This document shows positions 47,175 to 54,660 of a stretch of DNA of 64,000 bases, piece after piece. A program made the translations under genes and the position numbers. Every line of letters starts with the position of its first letter. Position 1 is the stretch's first letter. The notes below the pieces were generated by a model that worked only from the letters and a program-made list of their open reading frames with translations, did no database searches and was not told the origin of the DNA. The DNA comes from Cupriavidus necator N-1 (lineage in GTDB: Bacteria; Pseudomonadota; Gammaproteobacteria; Burkholderiales; Burkholderiaceae), in assembly GCF_000219215.1 (NCBI RefSeq), contig NC_015726.1, positions 3,596,001-3,660,000 on the forward strand, in the 5' to 3' direction.

Positions 47175-48059
47175 TCAGGCGGCCGCGCGCAGCGGCGCGC
47201 CGGCGCCCAGGCCCTCGAACACGAAGCTGTCCATGGCGAGCACGCCATAGGTCACTTCATCGGCAACCCGCGACACGCTGGCCGGCGCCGCTCCTGCGCC
47301 CCTGGCAGCCTGCGGCCCCAACGCCGCGCCCAGCGCCACGAAGAGCGGCAGCAGGTGCTCGTCGGTCGGGTGCGCGCGGCGCGCATATGGCGCCTGGGCG
47401 CGGTAGTCGGCAATACGGCCGGTATCGCCGGTGGCCAGGGCCTCGTCCAGGGCATCCGTCATCCAGCCGCGGAAGGCTTCCACATACGGCTCGGCCTGCG
47501 GCCCATGCTGGTCGCGCCGGCCGCCGCCAAACACTTCCTGCAGGTTGTGCGTGAAGCTGCCGGACGCCAGCACCAGCACGCCCTCGTCGCGCAGCGGGGC
47601 CAGCGCGCGGCCGATCTCGATCTGCGTGGCGGGCGACAGGTAGGGGTTCAGCGCCAGCTGCACCACCGGCACGTCGGCATCCGGGAAGAAGTGGCGCATC
47701 GGCATCCAGGCGCCATGGTCCAGCGGGCGCTCGTCGTCCTGGCCGACAAACCCGGCGCCGGGGACGGCCGCCGCCTCGACCAGGGCCTTGACCCGCTCGG
47801 CCAGCGCCGGCGAGCCCGGGGCGTCGTAGCGCAGTGCATACAGCTCGCGCGGGAAGCCGCCAAAGTCGTGCCAGGCTTCCTGGCGCTCGCGGCTGGTGAC
47901 AGCCAGCGTGCTGTAGATCCAGTGCGCCGAGATCACCAGCACCGCGCGCGGGCGCCGGGCGCGCAACTGCCCGCCCAGCGCATCGAAGGCGGCGCCGGTG
48001 GGGCCGGGGTCGATGGCGAGCATCGGGGAACCGTGGGAAATATAAAGCGAGGGAAGCAT
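47175..48059 (-). CDS. LigB/DODA-type extradiol ring-cleavage dioxygenase (YgiD-like)
   Basis: A 294-aa class III extradiol dioxygenase. Putative metal and active-site histidines are in LYISHGSPM (His9), VISAHWIY, GSFTHNLQEV and RRAHPTDEHLLP. The fold class includes 4,5-DOPA dioxygenase (YgiD) and protocatechuate 4,5-dioxygenase beta. The start is the ATG of MLPSLYISHG with a GAAGGTGG site upstream. It converges on the MFS gene. The natural substrate is unknown. Confidence 0.9.
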   Translation of the reverse strand: MLPSLYISHGSPMLAIDPGPTGAAFDALGGQLRARRPRAVLVISAHWIYSTLAVTSRERQEAWHDFGGFPRELYALRYDAPGSPALAERVKALVEAAAVPGAGFVGQDDERPLDHGAWMPMRHFFPDADVPVVQLALNPYLSPATQIEIGRALAPLRDEGVLVLASGSFTHNLQEVFGGGRRDQHGPQAEPYVEAFRGWMTDALDEALATGDTGRIADYRAQAPYARRAHPTDEHLLPLFVALGAALGPQAARGAGAAPASVSRVADEVTYGVLAMDSFVFEGLGAGAPLRAAA

Positions 48060-48073
48060 GGCGGGACCACCTT

Positions 48074-48103
48074 CAAACTGTTTGTGTACCTGCATCCAGT
48101 TTG
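48074..48103. promoter_or_regulatory. Inverted repeat upstream of dioxygenase gene
   Basis: CAAACTG and CAGTTTG are perfect 7-bp inverted arms with a 16-bp centre, starting 15 bp upstream of the dioxygenase start. It could be an operator; no regulator gene is adjacent. Confidence 0.3.
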
Positions 48104-48291
48104 GCAAATATCCGAGCTCGGCACGGGCGCCATTTGCGGACACATCGTGCAAAAAAGTTGAACGGCCGGACTCAGCGTGGCGTGGCGCACACAGCGCCTG
48201 GGGCACTGGCAGCGCAGCCAGGGGCGATCAGCCTATGATGCAACCGTGAGTCCGCCGGCGGTGTCATCCGGCGGGGTCCTGCAACGCCTTG

Positions 48292-48675
48292 ATGCCACCG
48301 GCACGCCCCGCGCGCCATGTGTGGCCGGAGACTTCGGTGGTACCGCGCATCCCGCGCCGCCCCGGGCGGCACCCTCCCTTCCTGGCCCACTGGTGGCAAC
48401 CGGGCGTCTACGGCAGCGTGCCCGCCGTCGCCCTGTGGATCCTGGCGCGCCTGCCGGCCGGCTTGCTGGCATCCCTGGCCGGCACGCCCTCGGCGGCAGC
48501 CTGGCTGAACCATGCCGGCGACACCGTGTTCGTGACCGGCTGGGCCGCCAGTGCCCTGCTGCTGTGGCTCACGCGCCGCCGGCCGGCGCCCGCCTGTCCG
48601 GCCATGCCGGCTACGCCGCCCTCCCCGCCTGCCTCACCCTCCAGGCCGTCAACCCGGCGCCATCCTGCCGGCTGA
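48292..48675 (+). CDS. Possible small membrane protein
   Basis: An open frame of 127 codons with two hydrophobic stretches (VPAVALWILARLPAGLLASLA and TVFVTGWAASALLLWL) between Pro/Arg-rich ends. There is no good ribosome binding site and other frames here are also open, as is common at this GC content. It is listed because the hydrophobic segments look like real helices. No family was recognised; the surrounding 768 bp (48060-48827) hold no other supported gene. Confidence 0.3.
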   Translation: MPPARPARHVWPETSVVPRIPRRPGRHPPFLAHWWQPGVYGSVPAVALWILARLPAGLLASLAGTPSAAAWLNHAGDTVFVTGWAASALLLWLTRRRPAPACPAMPATPPSPPASPSRPSTRRHPAG

Positions 48676-48827
48676 CCGGCGCCGCCGCGCCGATGTAAGG
48701 CGGCAACAGTCCGATCTGAAAGATTTCGCGCGACGCTCCCACCCTATCCTGCGTCGCTAGAATGCGCGGGAGACCGCCGCATGCCGCACTGCAGCGCGCA
48801 CCGGCACCGACTGCACAGAGATTGTCC

Positions 48828-49844
48828 ATGTCCGCACGCCAGCGACACCGCCGGTTCCACCCCGCGCCAAGCCGCCGCTCGCGGCCTCTTTGGCGGGCGG
48901 CCCTGGCCGCCACGGGCGCGGCGGCGCTGCTGGCCGCCGGCGCGGCACATGCCCAGGGCACGCCCGGACTGCGCCTGGCCGGGGCCAATGTGCAGCGGCA
49001 CGCCAACGCGGTGCTGTCGCTGATGGCGTACTCGGTGGTGCCGGACCTTACCTCCAGCTCGCTGTCGATCAACAACACCAGCACCAACGATCCCGGCATC
49101 GTCATGTCGCAGCTGGGCGGCGGCTTCACCATCAGCAAGTCGTTCCCGCTCTACCTGGAAGGCGCCATCGCCTACAGCCGCTACGATCCCACCTTCGTTG
49201 CCACCAATGGCGCCGAGTCCCGCGCCATCCCGACCCGCTGGAACACCTTTTCCGGCACCATCGGCTTGGGCTGGGACTTTCCGCTGACGGCCAACAAGGA
49301 ACTGGTGTTCCGGCCCATCTTCAACGCCTCGCTGGGCAATGTCTCCAGCGACCTGTCAATCGGCAAGTTCGCGGTCGAGCAGGTCACCGACCGCCAGATC
49401 AACTTCCTCGACGGCGGCAGCCTGAACGCCTACGGGCTGGGCGGCTCGGTGATGCTGGACTGGGAGCACTACCGCGAGAACTATGAGATCGACGTGGAAC
49501 TGCGCTACACCAATATCCACCTGCAGAGCTTCGGCGGCACGACCAGCTCGGTGACGGGCACGGCCACGGCGCAGACCGCCAACCTGTGGGCGCGCTGGCG
49601 GGCGCCGACCGGGATGCACGCGTTCGACCGGCCGGTGCGGTACGTGCTTGAACTATCCCATTCACACTACCTCGGCAGCCAGGCCGGCATCCTCGGCTTC
49701 AACTACCTGACCACGCTCGGCACCGGGCTGGAACTGGGCACCAGCGCACACGAGGTCTTTGTCACGCGGATCCGGGCGGTGGTGCGCTATGTGTTCGGCA
49801 ACAACGTGTCGGGCGTCTCGCTGGGGCTGGCGGCCAGCTTCTGA
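48828..49844 (+). CDS. Outer-membrane beta-barrel protein
   Basis: A 338-aa exported protein. A long, Arg-rich signal peptide ends near AAHAQG (residue about 42). The mature part has alternating amphipathic strands (GGGFTISKSFPLYLEGAIAYSRY, TFSGTIGLGWDFPL, YEIDVELRYTNIHLQSFGG) and ends with aromatic-terminal strands VRYVFGNNVSGVSLGLAASF, the outer-membrane C-terminal Phe signal. It resembles solitary autotransporter-type barrel proteins. No passenger domain is present. Function unknown. Confidence 0.7.
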   Translation: MSARQRHRRFHPAPSRRSRPLWRAALAATGAAALLAAGAAHAQGTPGLRLAGANVQRHANAVLSLMAYSVVPDLTSSSLSINNTSTNDPGIVMSQLGGGFTISKSFPLYLEGAIAYSRYDPTFVATNGAESRAIPTRWNTFSGTIGLGWDFPLTANKELVFRPIFNASLGNVSSDLSIGKFAVEQVTDRQINFLDGGSLNAYGLGGSVMLDWEHYRENYEIDVELRYTNIHLQSFGGTTSSVTGTATAQTANLWARWRAPTGMHAFDRPVRYVLELSHSHYLGSQAGILGFNYLTTLGTGLELGTSAHEVFVTRIRAVVRYVFGNNVSGVSLGLAASF

Positions 49845-49925
49845 GCGCGTTCACAGCGGATCAGGGGCGGATCGAAAATTAAGGAATCGCTTAACATTGC
49901 GGTTTCCCTGCATTTCCGACGCTTC

Positions 49926-51236
49926 ATGACCGCGACTACCGCCCCCATCCCCGACATTTCCGCCGCCACCCGACGAAAGGCGATCATCGCCGCCACTATC
50001 GGCAACGGCCTGGAATGGTTCGACTTCACCGTCTACAGCTTCTTTGCCGTCATCATCGCCAAGCTGTTCTTCCCGACCGGCGATGACCTGACCTCGTTCC
50101 TGCTGACCGTCGCCACCTTCGGCGTGGGCTTTTTCATGCGCCCGGTCGGCGCCATCGTGCTCGGCGTCTACGCCGACCGCGTGGGCCGCAAGGCGGCACT
50201 GACGCTGACCATCCTGCTGATGGCGCTGGGTACGGCCATCATCGGCCTGGCCCCGACCTACGACCAGATCGGTCTGTGGGCACCGGCGCTGATCGTGCTG
50301 GCGCGCCTGATCCAGGGCTTCTCCGCCGGCGGCGAGGTGGGCGGCGCCACCGCCTTCCTGATCGAGCACGCGCCCGACGCGGAGCGCGGCGCCTACGCCA
50401 GCTGGCAGCAGGCCAGCCAGGGCATCTCCTTCATGCTGGGCGCGGCCATGGGCGCGCTGGTCACCAACGGCCTGTCGCCCGAGCAGATCGATGCCTGGGG
50501 CTGGCGCATCCCGTTCCTGTTCGGCCTGCTGATCGGCCCGGTCGGCATGTATATCCGCTCGCACCTGGACGAGCCACCCGAGTTCGAGGCGCGCCAGGCC
50601 GCCCGCAAGGCTGCCAAGGTCAAGTTCTCGCCGCTCACGCAGGTGCTGCGCGACCACCCGCGCGAAGTGCTGGCCGGCCTGGGCGTGACCATCCTGTGGA
50701 CGGTGTGCACCTACGTGCTGGTGTTCTACATGCCGTCGTACGCCAAGCAGCAGTTGGGCCTGCCGCTGGGCGCGACCTTCAAGTCGACCGCGCTGTGCGG
50801 CGCCATCATCCTGGTGCTGTGCCCGCTGATGGGCATGCTGTCGGACCGCATGGGCCGCAAGCGCATGCTGGGCATCGTGGCGCTGCTGATCGGCGTGCTG
50901 GCCTATCCGCTGTTCCACTGGCTCAATGTGTCGCCGAGCACGCAGACGCTGCTGCAGGTGCAGATCGTGCTGGGCATCCTGCTGGCGGCCTTCACCGGCC
51001 CGGCCCCGGCGGTGCTGGCCGAGCAGTTCCCGACCGAGGTGCGCTCCACCGGGCTGTCGCTGGCCTACAACTTCGCCGTGACCATCTTCGGCGGCTTTGC
51101 GCCGCTGATCGTGACGTGGCTGATCGAGTCGACGCAGAACAAGCTGGCGCCGGCTTACTACGTGATCGCTGCTGCCGTGGTGAGTTTTATCGCGCTGGTG
51201 TTCATGCACGACCGTACGGGCAAGAAGCTGGCCTGA
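49926..51236 (+). CDS. MHS-family MFS symporter
   Basis: A 436-aa metabolite:H+ symporter of the ProP/CitA/ShiA group. It starts after a short tail with AIIAATIGNGLEWFDFTVYSFFA, the family hallmark, has FFMRPVGAIVLGVYADRVGRKAAL (loop 2-3) and RLIQGFSAGGEVGGATAFLIEHAP. The substrate could be a carboxylate or a betaine. A strong terminator follows at 51262, and a group II intron is inserted just beyond that. Confidence 0.93.
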   Translation: MTATTAPIPDISAATRRKAIIAATIGNGLEWFDFTVYSFFAVIIAKLFFPTGDDLTSFLLTVATFGVGFFMRPVGAIVLGVYADRVGRKAALTLTILLMALGTAIIGLAPTYDQIGLWAPALIVLARLIQGFSAGGEVGGATAFLIEHAPDAERGAYASWQQASQGISFMLGAAMGALVTNGLSPEQIDAWGWRIPFLFGLLIGPVGMYIRSHLDEPPEFEARQAARKAAKVKFSPLTQVLRDHPREVLAGLGVTILWTVCTYVLVFYMPSYAKQQLGLPLGATFKSTALCGAIILVLCPLMGMLSDRMGRKRMLGIVALLIGVLAYPLFHWLNVSPSTQTLLQVQIVLGILLAAFTGPAPAVLAEQFPTEVRSTGLSLAYNFAVTIFGGFAPLIVTWLIESTQNKLAPAYYVIAAAVVSFIALVFMHDRTGKKLA

Positions 51237-51261
51237 GCCGTCTGCGCCAGTTCCCAGCAAG

Positions 51262-51290
51262 AAAGCCAGCCGCGAGCTGGCTTTTTTTTT
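51262..51290 (+). terminator. Rho-independent terminator of MHS symporter
   Basis: A 9-bp stem AAAGCCAGC/GCTGGCTTT (51262-51270 with 51276-51284) around CGCGA, merging into a T run to 51290. The group II intron begins 4 bp after the T run. Confidence 0.93.
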
Positions 51291-51294
51291 GTTG

Positions 51295-53143
51295 GTGCGC
51301 CCAGCATGGGCGCACTCCCGTGGGTGCAAGTCCCACCGTAAGTTGATCACAGCGAACGAAGTGAAGCGCAACTGCGTGAGGGTAACCGAGCGTGGGGAGG
51401 AAGCGTGGAGCGAAGCTGCGAGCCGAGGGACACGAACCGGATAGAAGGCGGTGCCGACCAGGACGAGCGGGCCAATAACCGCGAAGTTCTCGTGATCAAG
51501 GGGCGGCGACGTAAATCCGGCGGTTGTGCAGTGAAGGAGTGCGGTCTTACCTGGGGACGCCCCGCCTTGCGCCTGAAAGGGCGACGGCGTCGAGCCGGAG
51601 CGGGGTCTCAGCAGAGGTCATAGTAGTCGGAGGTAGCGCCGGGAAGGCTCGAGTCCGCCGACGAAGGACCGAACGAGAGGGAGTGTTTGAAGCCGTGTCG
51701 ATGCAACAGGCATTGCGTCAGAAGCCCGCGCGAGCGGGGCGAGCGAGGGGAACGGACGGTGAAGCCGGCCGGGAACGCGCCTGCGACGAAGCCTGCGGCC
51801 CGCGACGCGAACCGGAGAGCACAGGGTCGGCGCTGCTGACAGCGGCGCTGACGCGAGAGAACCTGAAGCAGGCGTTCAGGCGGGTCCGACGCAACAAAGG
51901 CGCCGCTGGCGTGGATGGTCTGGATATTGATCAGACCGCTCGCTATCTGGTGTCGGCGTGGCCGGAGATTCGCCAGCAACTGCTCAAGGGGACGTACCGG
52001 CCCAGTCCGGTACGGCGGGTAACGATTCCGAAGCCGGACGGAGGCGAGCGCGAGCTTGGTATCCCGACGGTGACGGATCGATTGATCCAGCAGGCGCTGC
52101 TGCAGGTGCTGCAGCCGATTCTGGACCCTACCTTTAGCGAGCATAGCTACGGCTTCCGGCCCGGCAGGCGTGCGCATGACGCGGTGCTAGCCGCCCAGTC
52201 GTACGTGCAATCGGGTCGGCGAGTCGTGGTGGACGTGGACTTGGAAAAGTTCTTTGACCGGGTCAACCACGACATCCTGATTGACCGTCTACAGAAGCGC
52301 ATCGAGGATCCCGGAGTCATCCGTCTGATCCGGGCGTATCTGAACAGCGGGCTGATGGATGGCGGGGTGGTGCTGCAACGGAACGAGGGCACGCCGCAGG
52401 GCGGTCCCCTGTCGCCGTTGCTGGCCAATGTGCTGCTCGATGAGGTGGACAAGGAGTTGGAGCGCCGAGGCCATTGCTTCGTGCGCTACGCCGACGATGC
52501 GAACGTGTACGTGCGCAGTCAGCGGGCGGGCGAGCGGGTGATGGCGCTGTTGCGGCGGTTGTACGGCAACCTGCGTCTGAAGGTCAACGAGGCAAAGAGC
52601 GCGGTGGCAAGCGCGTTCGGCCGCAAATTCCTCGGCTACAGCTTCTGGGTGGCTGCAGGGCGTGTGGTCAAGCGCAAAGTGGCAATTAAGCCGCTGCTGA
52701 CGTTCAAACAACGCATCCGCGAACTGACCCGCCGCTCCGGCGGGCGAAGTCTACAGGTAGTGGTGGATCGGCTGCGGCCCTACGTTCTAGGTTGGAAGGC
52801 CTACTTCCGGTTGGCCCAAACGCCCAAGGTCTGGCGTGAGCTAGACCAATGGATCCGTCACCGGATGCGGGCCATTCAGCTCAAGCACTGGAAACGTGGC
52901 GCGACTATCTACCGGGAGCTGCGGGCCCTAGGCGCGGCGCCCGCGATTGCCCATCGGGTGGCGGCGAACAGCCGTCGCTGGTGGCGCAACAGTGACGGCG
53001 CGCTGAATCGGGTGCTGGACATCGACTACTTCGACCGGCTGGGCCTCCCCCGCCTCGCCTAACCTCAACCTCTCGAACCGCCCGGTGCGGACCCGCATGC
53101 CGGGTGGTGTGGCAGGGGCGCAGCCACGATGGCTGCCCCCTAT
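51295..53143 (+). mobile_element. Group II intron, group IIC-like
   Basis: The 5' end GTGCGCC matches the intron consensus GUGYG. The 5' ribozyme part (51295-51700) is GC-rich and structured. A domain V candidate lies at 53075-53112: a 9-bp lower stem with a CGC triad, a 2-nt TG bulge and an upper TGCGG-AC-CCGCA hairpin. Domain VI follows (53115-53140), and the 3' end CCCCCTAT is near 53143. The CGC triad, the absence of an endonuclease domain in its protein and insertion just after a terminator all fit group IIC. It is about 1849 bp and appears intact. The 3' boundary is an estimate. Confidence 0.85.
51701..53062 (+). CDS. Group II intron reverse transcriptase/maturase
   Basis: A 453-aa intron-encoded protein. 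RT blocks are visible: KGAAGVDGLDID (RT0), IPKPDGGERELGIPTVTDRLIQQAL (RT1-2), YGFRPGRRAHDAV, VVDVDLEKFFDRVNHD (RT3), GTPQGGPLSPLLANV (RT4) and the catalytic RYADDANVYV (RT5), followed by the thumb/X (maturase) domain with WIRHRMRAIQLKHWKR. The protein ends 15 residues after the last conserved block, so there is no HNH endonuclease domain. ATG at 51701 is chosen; GTG at 51695, 10 bp after GGGAG, is an alternative. It splices and mobilises the host intron. Confidence 0.93.
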   Translation: MQQALRQKPARAGRARGTDGEAGRERACDEACGPRREPESTGSALLTAALTRENLKQAFRRVRRNKGAAGVDGLDIDQTARYLVSAWPEIRQQLLKGTYRPSPVRRVTIPKPDGGERELGIPTVTDRLIQQALLQVLQPILDPTFSEHSYGFRPGRRAHDAVLAAQSYVQSGRRVVVDVDLEKFFDRVNHDILIDRLQKRIEDPGVIRLIRAYLNSGLMDGGVVLQRNEGTPQGGPLSPLLANVLLDEVDKELERRGHCFVRYADDANVYVRSQRAGERVMALLRRLYGNLRLKVNEAKSAVASAFGRKFLGYSFWVAAGRVVKRKVAIKPLLTFKQRIRELTRRSGGRSLQVVVDRLRPYVLGWKAYFRLAQTPKVWRELDQWIRHRMRAIQLKHWKRGATIYRELRALGAAPAIAHRVAANSRRWWRNSDGALNRVLDIDYFDRLGLPRLA

Positions 53144-53165
53144 GCCGATTCCGCTGACAGGCTCC

Positions 53166-53522
53166 CTAGCCGGCTTCGTCCTCGTCCCGGTGGATATTGA
53201 TCACATGCCGCGCCTCGAAGCACAGCGGCATGCCCGGGTTCATCTCCTCGGTGCAATACGGCTGGTTGTCGAGCTCGCCGGTGTAAAGGCTACCCTCGCG
53301 CCCGGTGACGATCACCCACATCCGTTCGACGTGGACCTCTTCGCTGCCCGCCTCGTCGGCGACCAGGATGCGGAAGATCAGCTTGACCAGCTGGCCGGGT
53401 GCGAGTGCATCACGTTCCTCGCGCGGCGGCATCCAGAAGGTATCGGGATGGGCGGCGGCGATGGGCTCGGCGTCGTCGAGCTCCCATCCGTCTTCGTCCA
53501 GGGTTGTCAATCGCATGTCCAT
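53166..53522 (-). CDS. DUF2314-like protein
   Basis: A 118-aa acidic cytosolic protein. The central pattern VERMWVIVTGREGSLYTGELDNQPY followed by MPLCFEARHVINI fits the DUF2314 domain. Function is unknown. The start is the ATG of MDMRLTT with GGAAGG six bases upstream. It is divergent from tag, and the group II intron ends 22 bp beyond its stop codon. Confidence 0.7.
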   Translation of the reverse strand: MDMRLTTLDEDGWELDDAEPIAAAHPDTFWMPPREERDALAPGQLVKLIFRILVADEAGSEEVHVERMWVIVTGREGSLYTGELDNQPYCTEEMNPGMPLCFEARHVINIHRDEDEAG

Positions 53523-53627
53523 TTTCAGCCTTCCGCAATCTCTCAGGTGCGGGCATGATCGCAGCAAATGCGCCGGTCGGCGAGAGCCTGGCCGGCGTCC
53601 GGGACTTTCAACAGGGAACAGGTACCC

Positions 53628-54245
53628 ATGACAAGCAAGAAGGAAGCATCGGTGCGCTGCGGCTGGTGCGGCACGCTGGAGGACTATTGCCACTACCACG
53701 ACACCGAGTGGGGATTCCCGGTCGCCGATGACCGCCGGCTGTTCGAGAAACTGTGCCTGGAAGGCTTCCAGTCCGGGCTGAGCTGGCTGACCATCCTGCG
53801 CAAGCGCGAGGCCTTCCGCAAGGCGTTTGCCAATTTCGACATCGAGAAGGTGGCGCGCTTCAGCGAGCGCGATATCGCTCGCCTGCTGGGCGACGCCGGC
53901 ATCGTGCGCCACCGCGGCAAGATCGAGGCGGCCATCAACAATGCGCAGCGGGCCCGCGAACTGCTGGAGACGGAATCGTCGCTGGCCGCCTACTTCTGGC
54001 GCTTCGAACCCGATCCGGCCAGCCGGCCCAGGGTGCTGACACCCGAGGTGCTGCGCACCATGGCGACCTCGCCGGAATCCACCGCGCTGTCAAAGGACCT
54101 GAAGAAGCGCGGCTGGCGCTTTGTCGGTCCCACCACCATGTACGCGCTGATGCAGGCGATGGGCCTGGTCAATGACCACCAGGAAGGCTGCACGACCCGT
54201 GCCGAGGTACTGGCTGCGCGCAAGGCCTTCAAGGTGCCGCGCTAG
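53628..54245 (+). CDS. tag: DNA-3-methyladenine glycosylase I (Tag)
   Basis: A 205-aa base-excision repair enzyme that removes 3-methyladenine. It has the zinc-site residues Cys11 (RCGWCG), His24 (CHYHDTEWG), and the C-terminal VNDHQEGC pair; the specificity Glu45 lies in LCLEGFQSGLSW. The HhH region is in the middle of the protein. Length and motifs match E. coli Tag. It is divergent from the DUF2314-like gene and followed by a long inverted repeat. Confidence 0.96.
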   Translation: MTSKKEASVRCGWCGTLEDYCHYHDTEWGFPVADDRRLFEKLCLEGFQSGLSWLTILRKREAFRKAFANFDIEKVARFSERDIARLLGDAGIVRHRGKIEAAINNAQRARELLETESSLAAYFWRFEPDPASRPRVLTPEVLRTMATSPESTALSKDLKKRGWRFVGPTTMYALMQAMGLVNDHQEGCTTRAEVLAARKAFKVPR

Positions 54246-54250
54246 CGTTG

Positions 54251-54290
54251 CGCGGACGTATACCCGGTGCGCGCCAGCTATACGTCCGCG
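54251..54290. repeat. 12-bp inverted repeat after tag, possible terminator
   Basis: CGCGGACGTATA and TATACGTCCGCG are perfect inverted arms with a 16-nt centre that can itself pair in part (GCGCGC). It could end tag transcription, but lacks a T run. Its inner ends carry the TATACGTC word repeated through the intergenic region. Confidence 0.6.
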
Positions 54291-54392
54291 TGCGCTGGCT
54301 GGCGGCGCCGGTATACGCCGGCGCATAGCCATGCCCGCATAAACGTCAGGCCACCGCGAACAGCGCAACGGTCCTACCTATGTCTTTAATAT

Positions 54393-54410
54393 TGTTTACA
54401 TATGTAAACA
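54393..54410. repeat. 18-bp perfect palindrome, A/T-rich
   Basis: TGTTTACATATGTAAACA reads the same on both strands and sits in the most A/T-rich part of the region, next to TAGTAGTAGTAGG and a further GTAAACC. The shape is that of a dimeric regulator site; the binder is unknown. Confidence 0.7.
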
Positions 54411-54440
54411 TAGTAGTAGTAGGTAAACCAGGCTTCAGGC

Positions 54441-54652
54441 CGTGGATAAGTCACCTTTTCCCTTTCGGCTCAGGGACTTGCAGCAAAGATAACCACTCCG
54501 GGATAACCCTGATTCGCCGGGATAGCCCGGCAGCCGCGTATACGTCGGCGGCGTGGGTGCCGGAGTTATCCGTATACGTCCCACAAGGCGCCCCCAGGCG
54601 GGGCACAGCTTGTCCGGGCGGTTATCCCCAGCAAGCTGCGAAGATATCCACA
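54441..54652. other. Cluster of DnaA-box-like sites
   Basis: Relative to TTATCCACA, these sites match 8 of 9 bases: TTATCCACG (minus, 54441-54449), TTATCCCCA (54622-54630) and ATATCCACA (54644-54652). TTATCCGTA (54566-54574) matches 7 of 9. This density is notable, but no replication initiator gene is adjacent, so an origin is not claimed. Confidence 0.4.
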
Positions 54653-54660
54653 GGCCGGGC

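Larger units (their letters stand above)
54246..54660. other. Unusual intergenic region with repeated GTATACGTC-like words
   Basis: No gene is supported in 415 bp. The contents are: a 12-bp inverted repeat CGCGGACGTATA/TATACGTCCGCG (54251-54262, 54279-54290); GTATAC hexamers at 54258, 54311, 54538, 54572 and, inside the next gene, 54688, most extended as GTATACGTC or close variants; an 18-bp palindrome at 54393-54410; four TAG repeats (54411-54422); and DnaA-box-like words at 54441, 54566, 54622 and 54644. The local A/T content near 54381-54430 is far above its surroundings. Confidence 0.7.

Noticed and set aside
51295..53143. Integron attC-linked group IIC intron
   Set aside because: No integrase or attC site was seen near the insertion; the terminator alone explains the site.
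54246..54660. Chromosome or plasmid replication origin
   Set aside because: DnaA-box-like words and an A/T island are present, but no dnaA, rep, parA or parB gene and no visible iteron array. It is kept only as a DnaA-site cluster.
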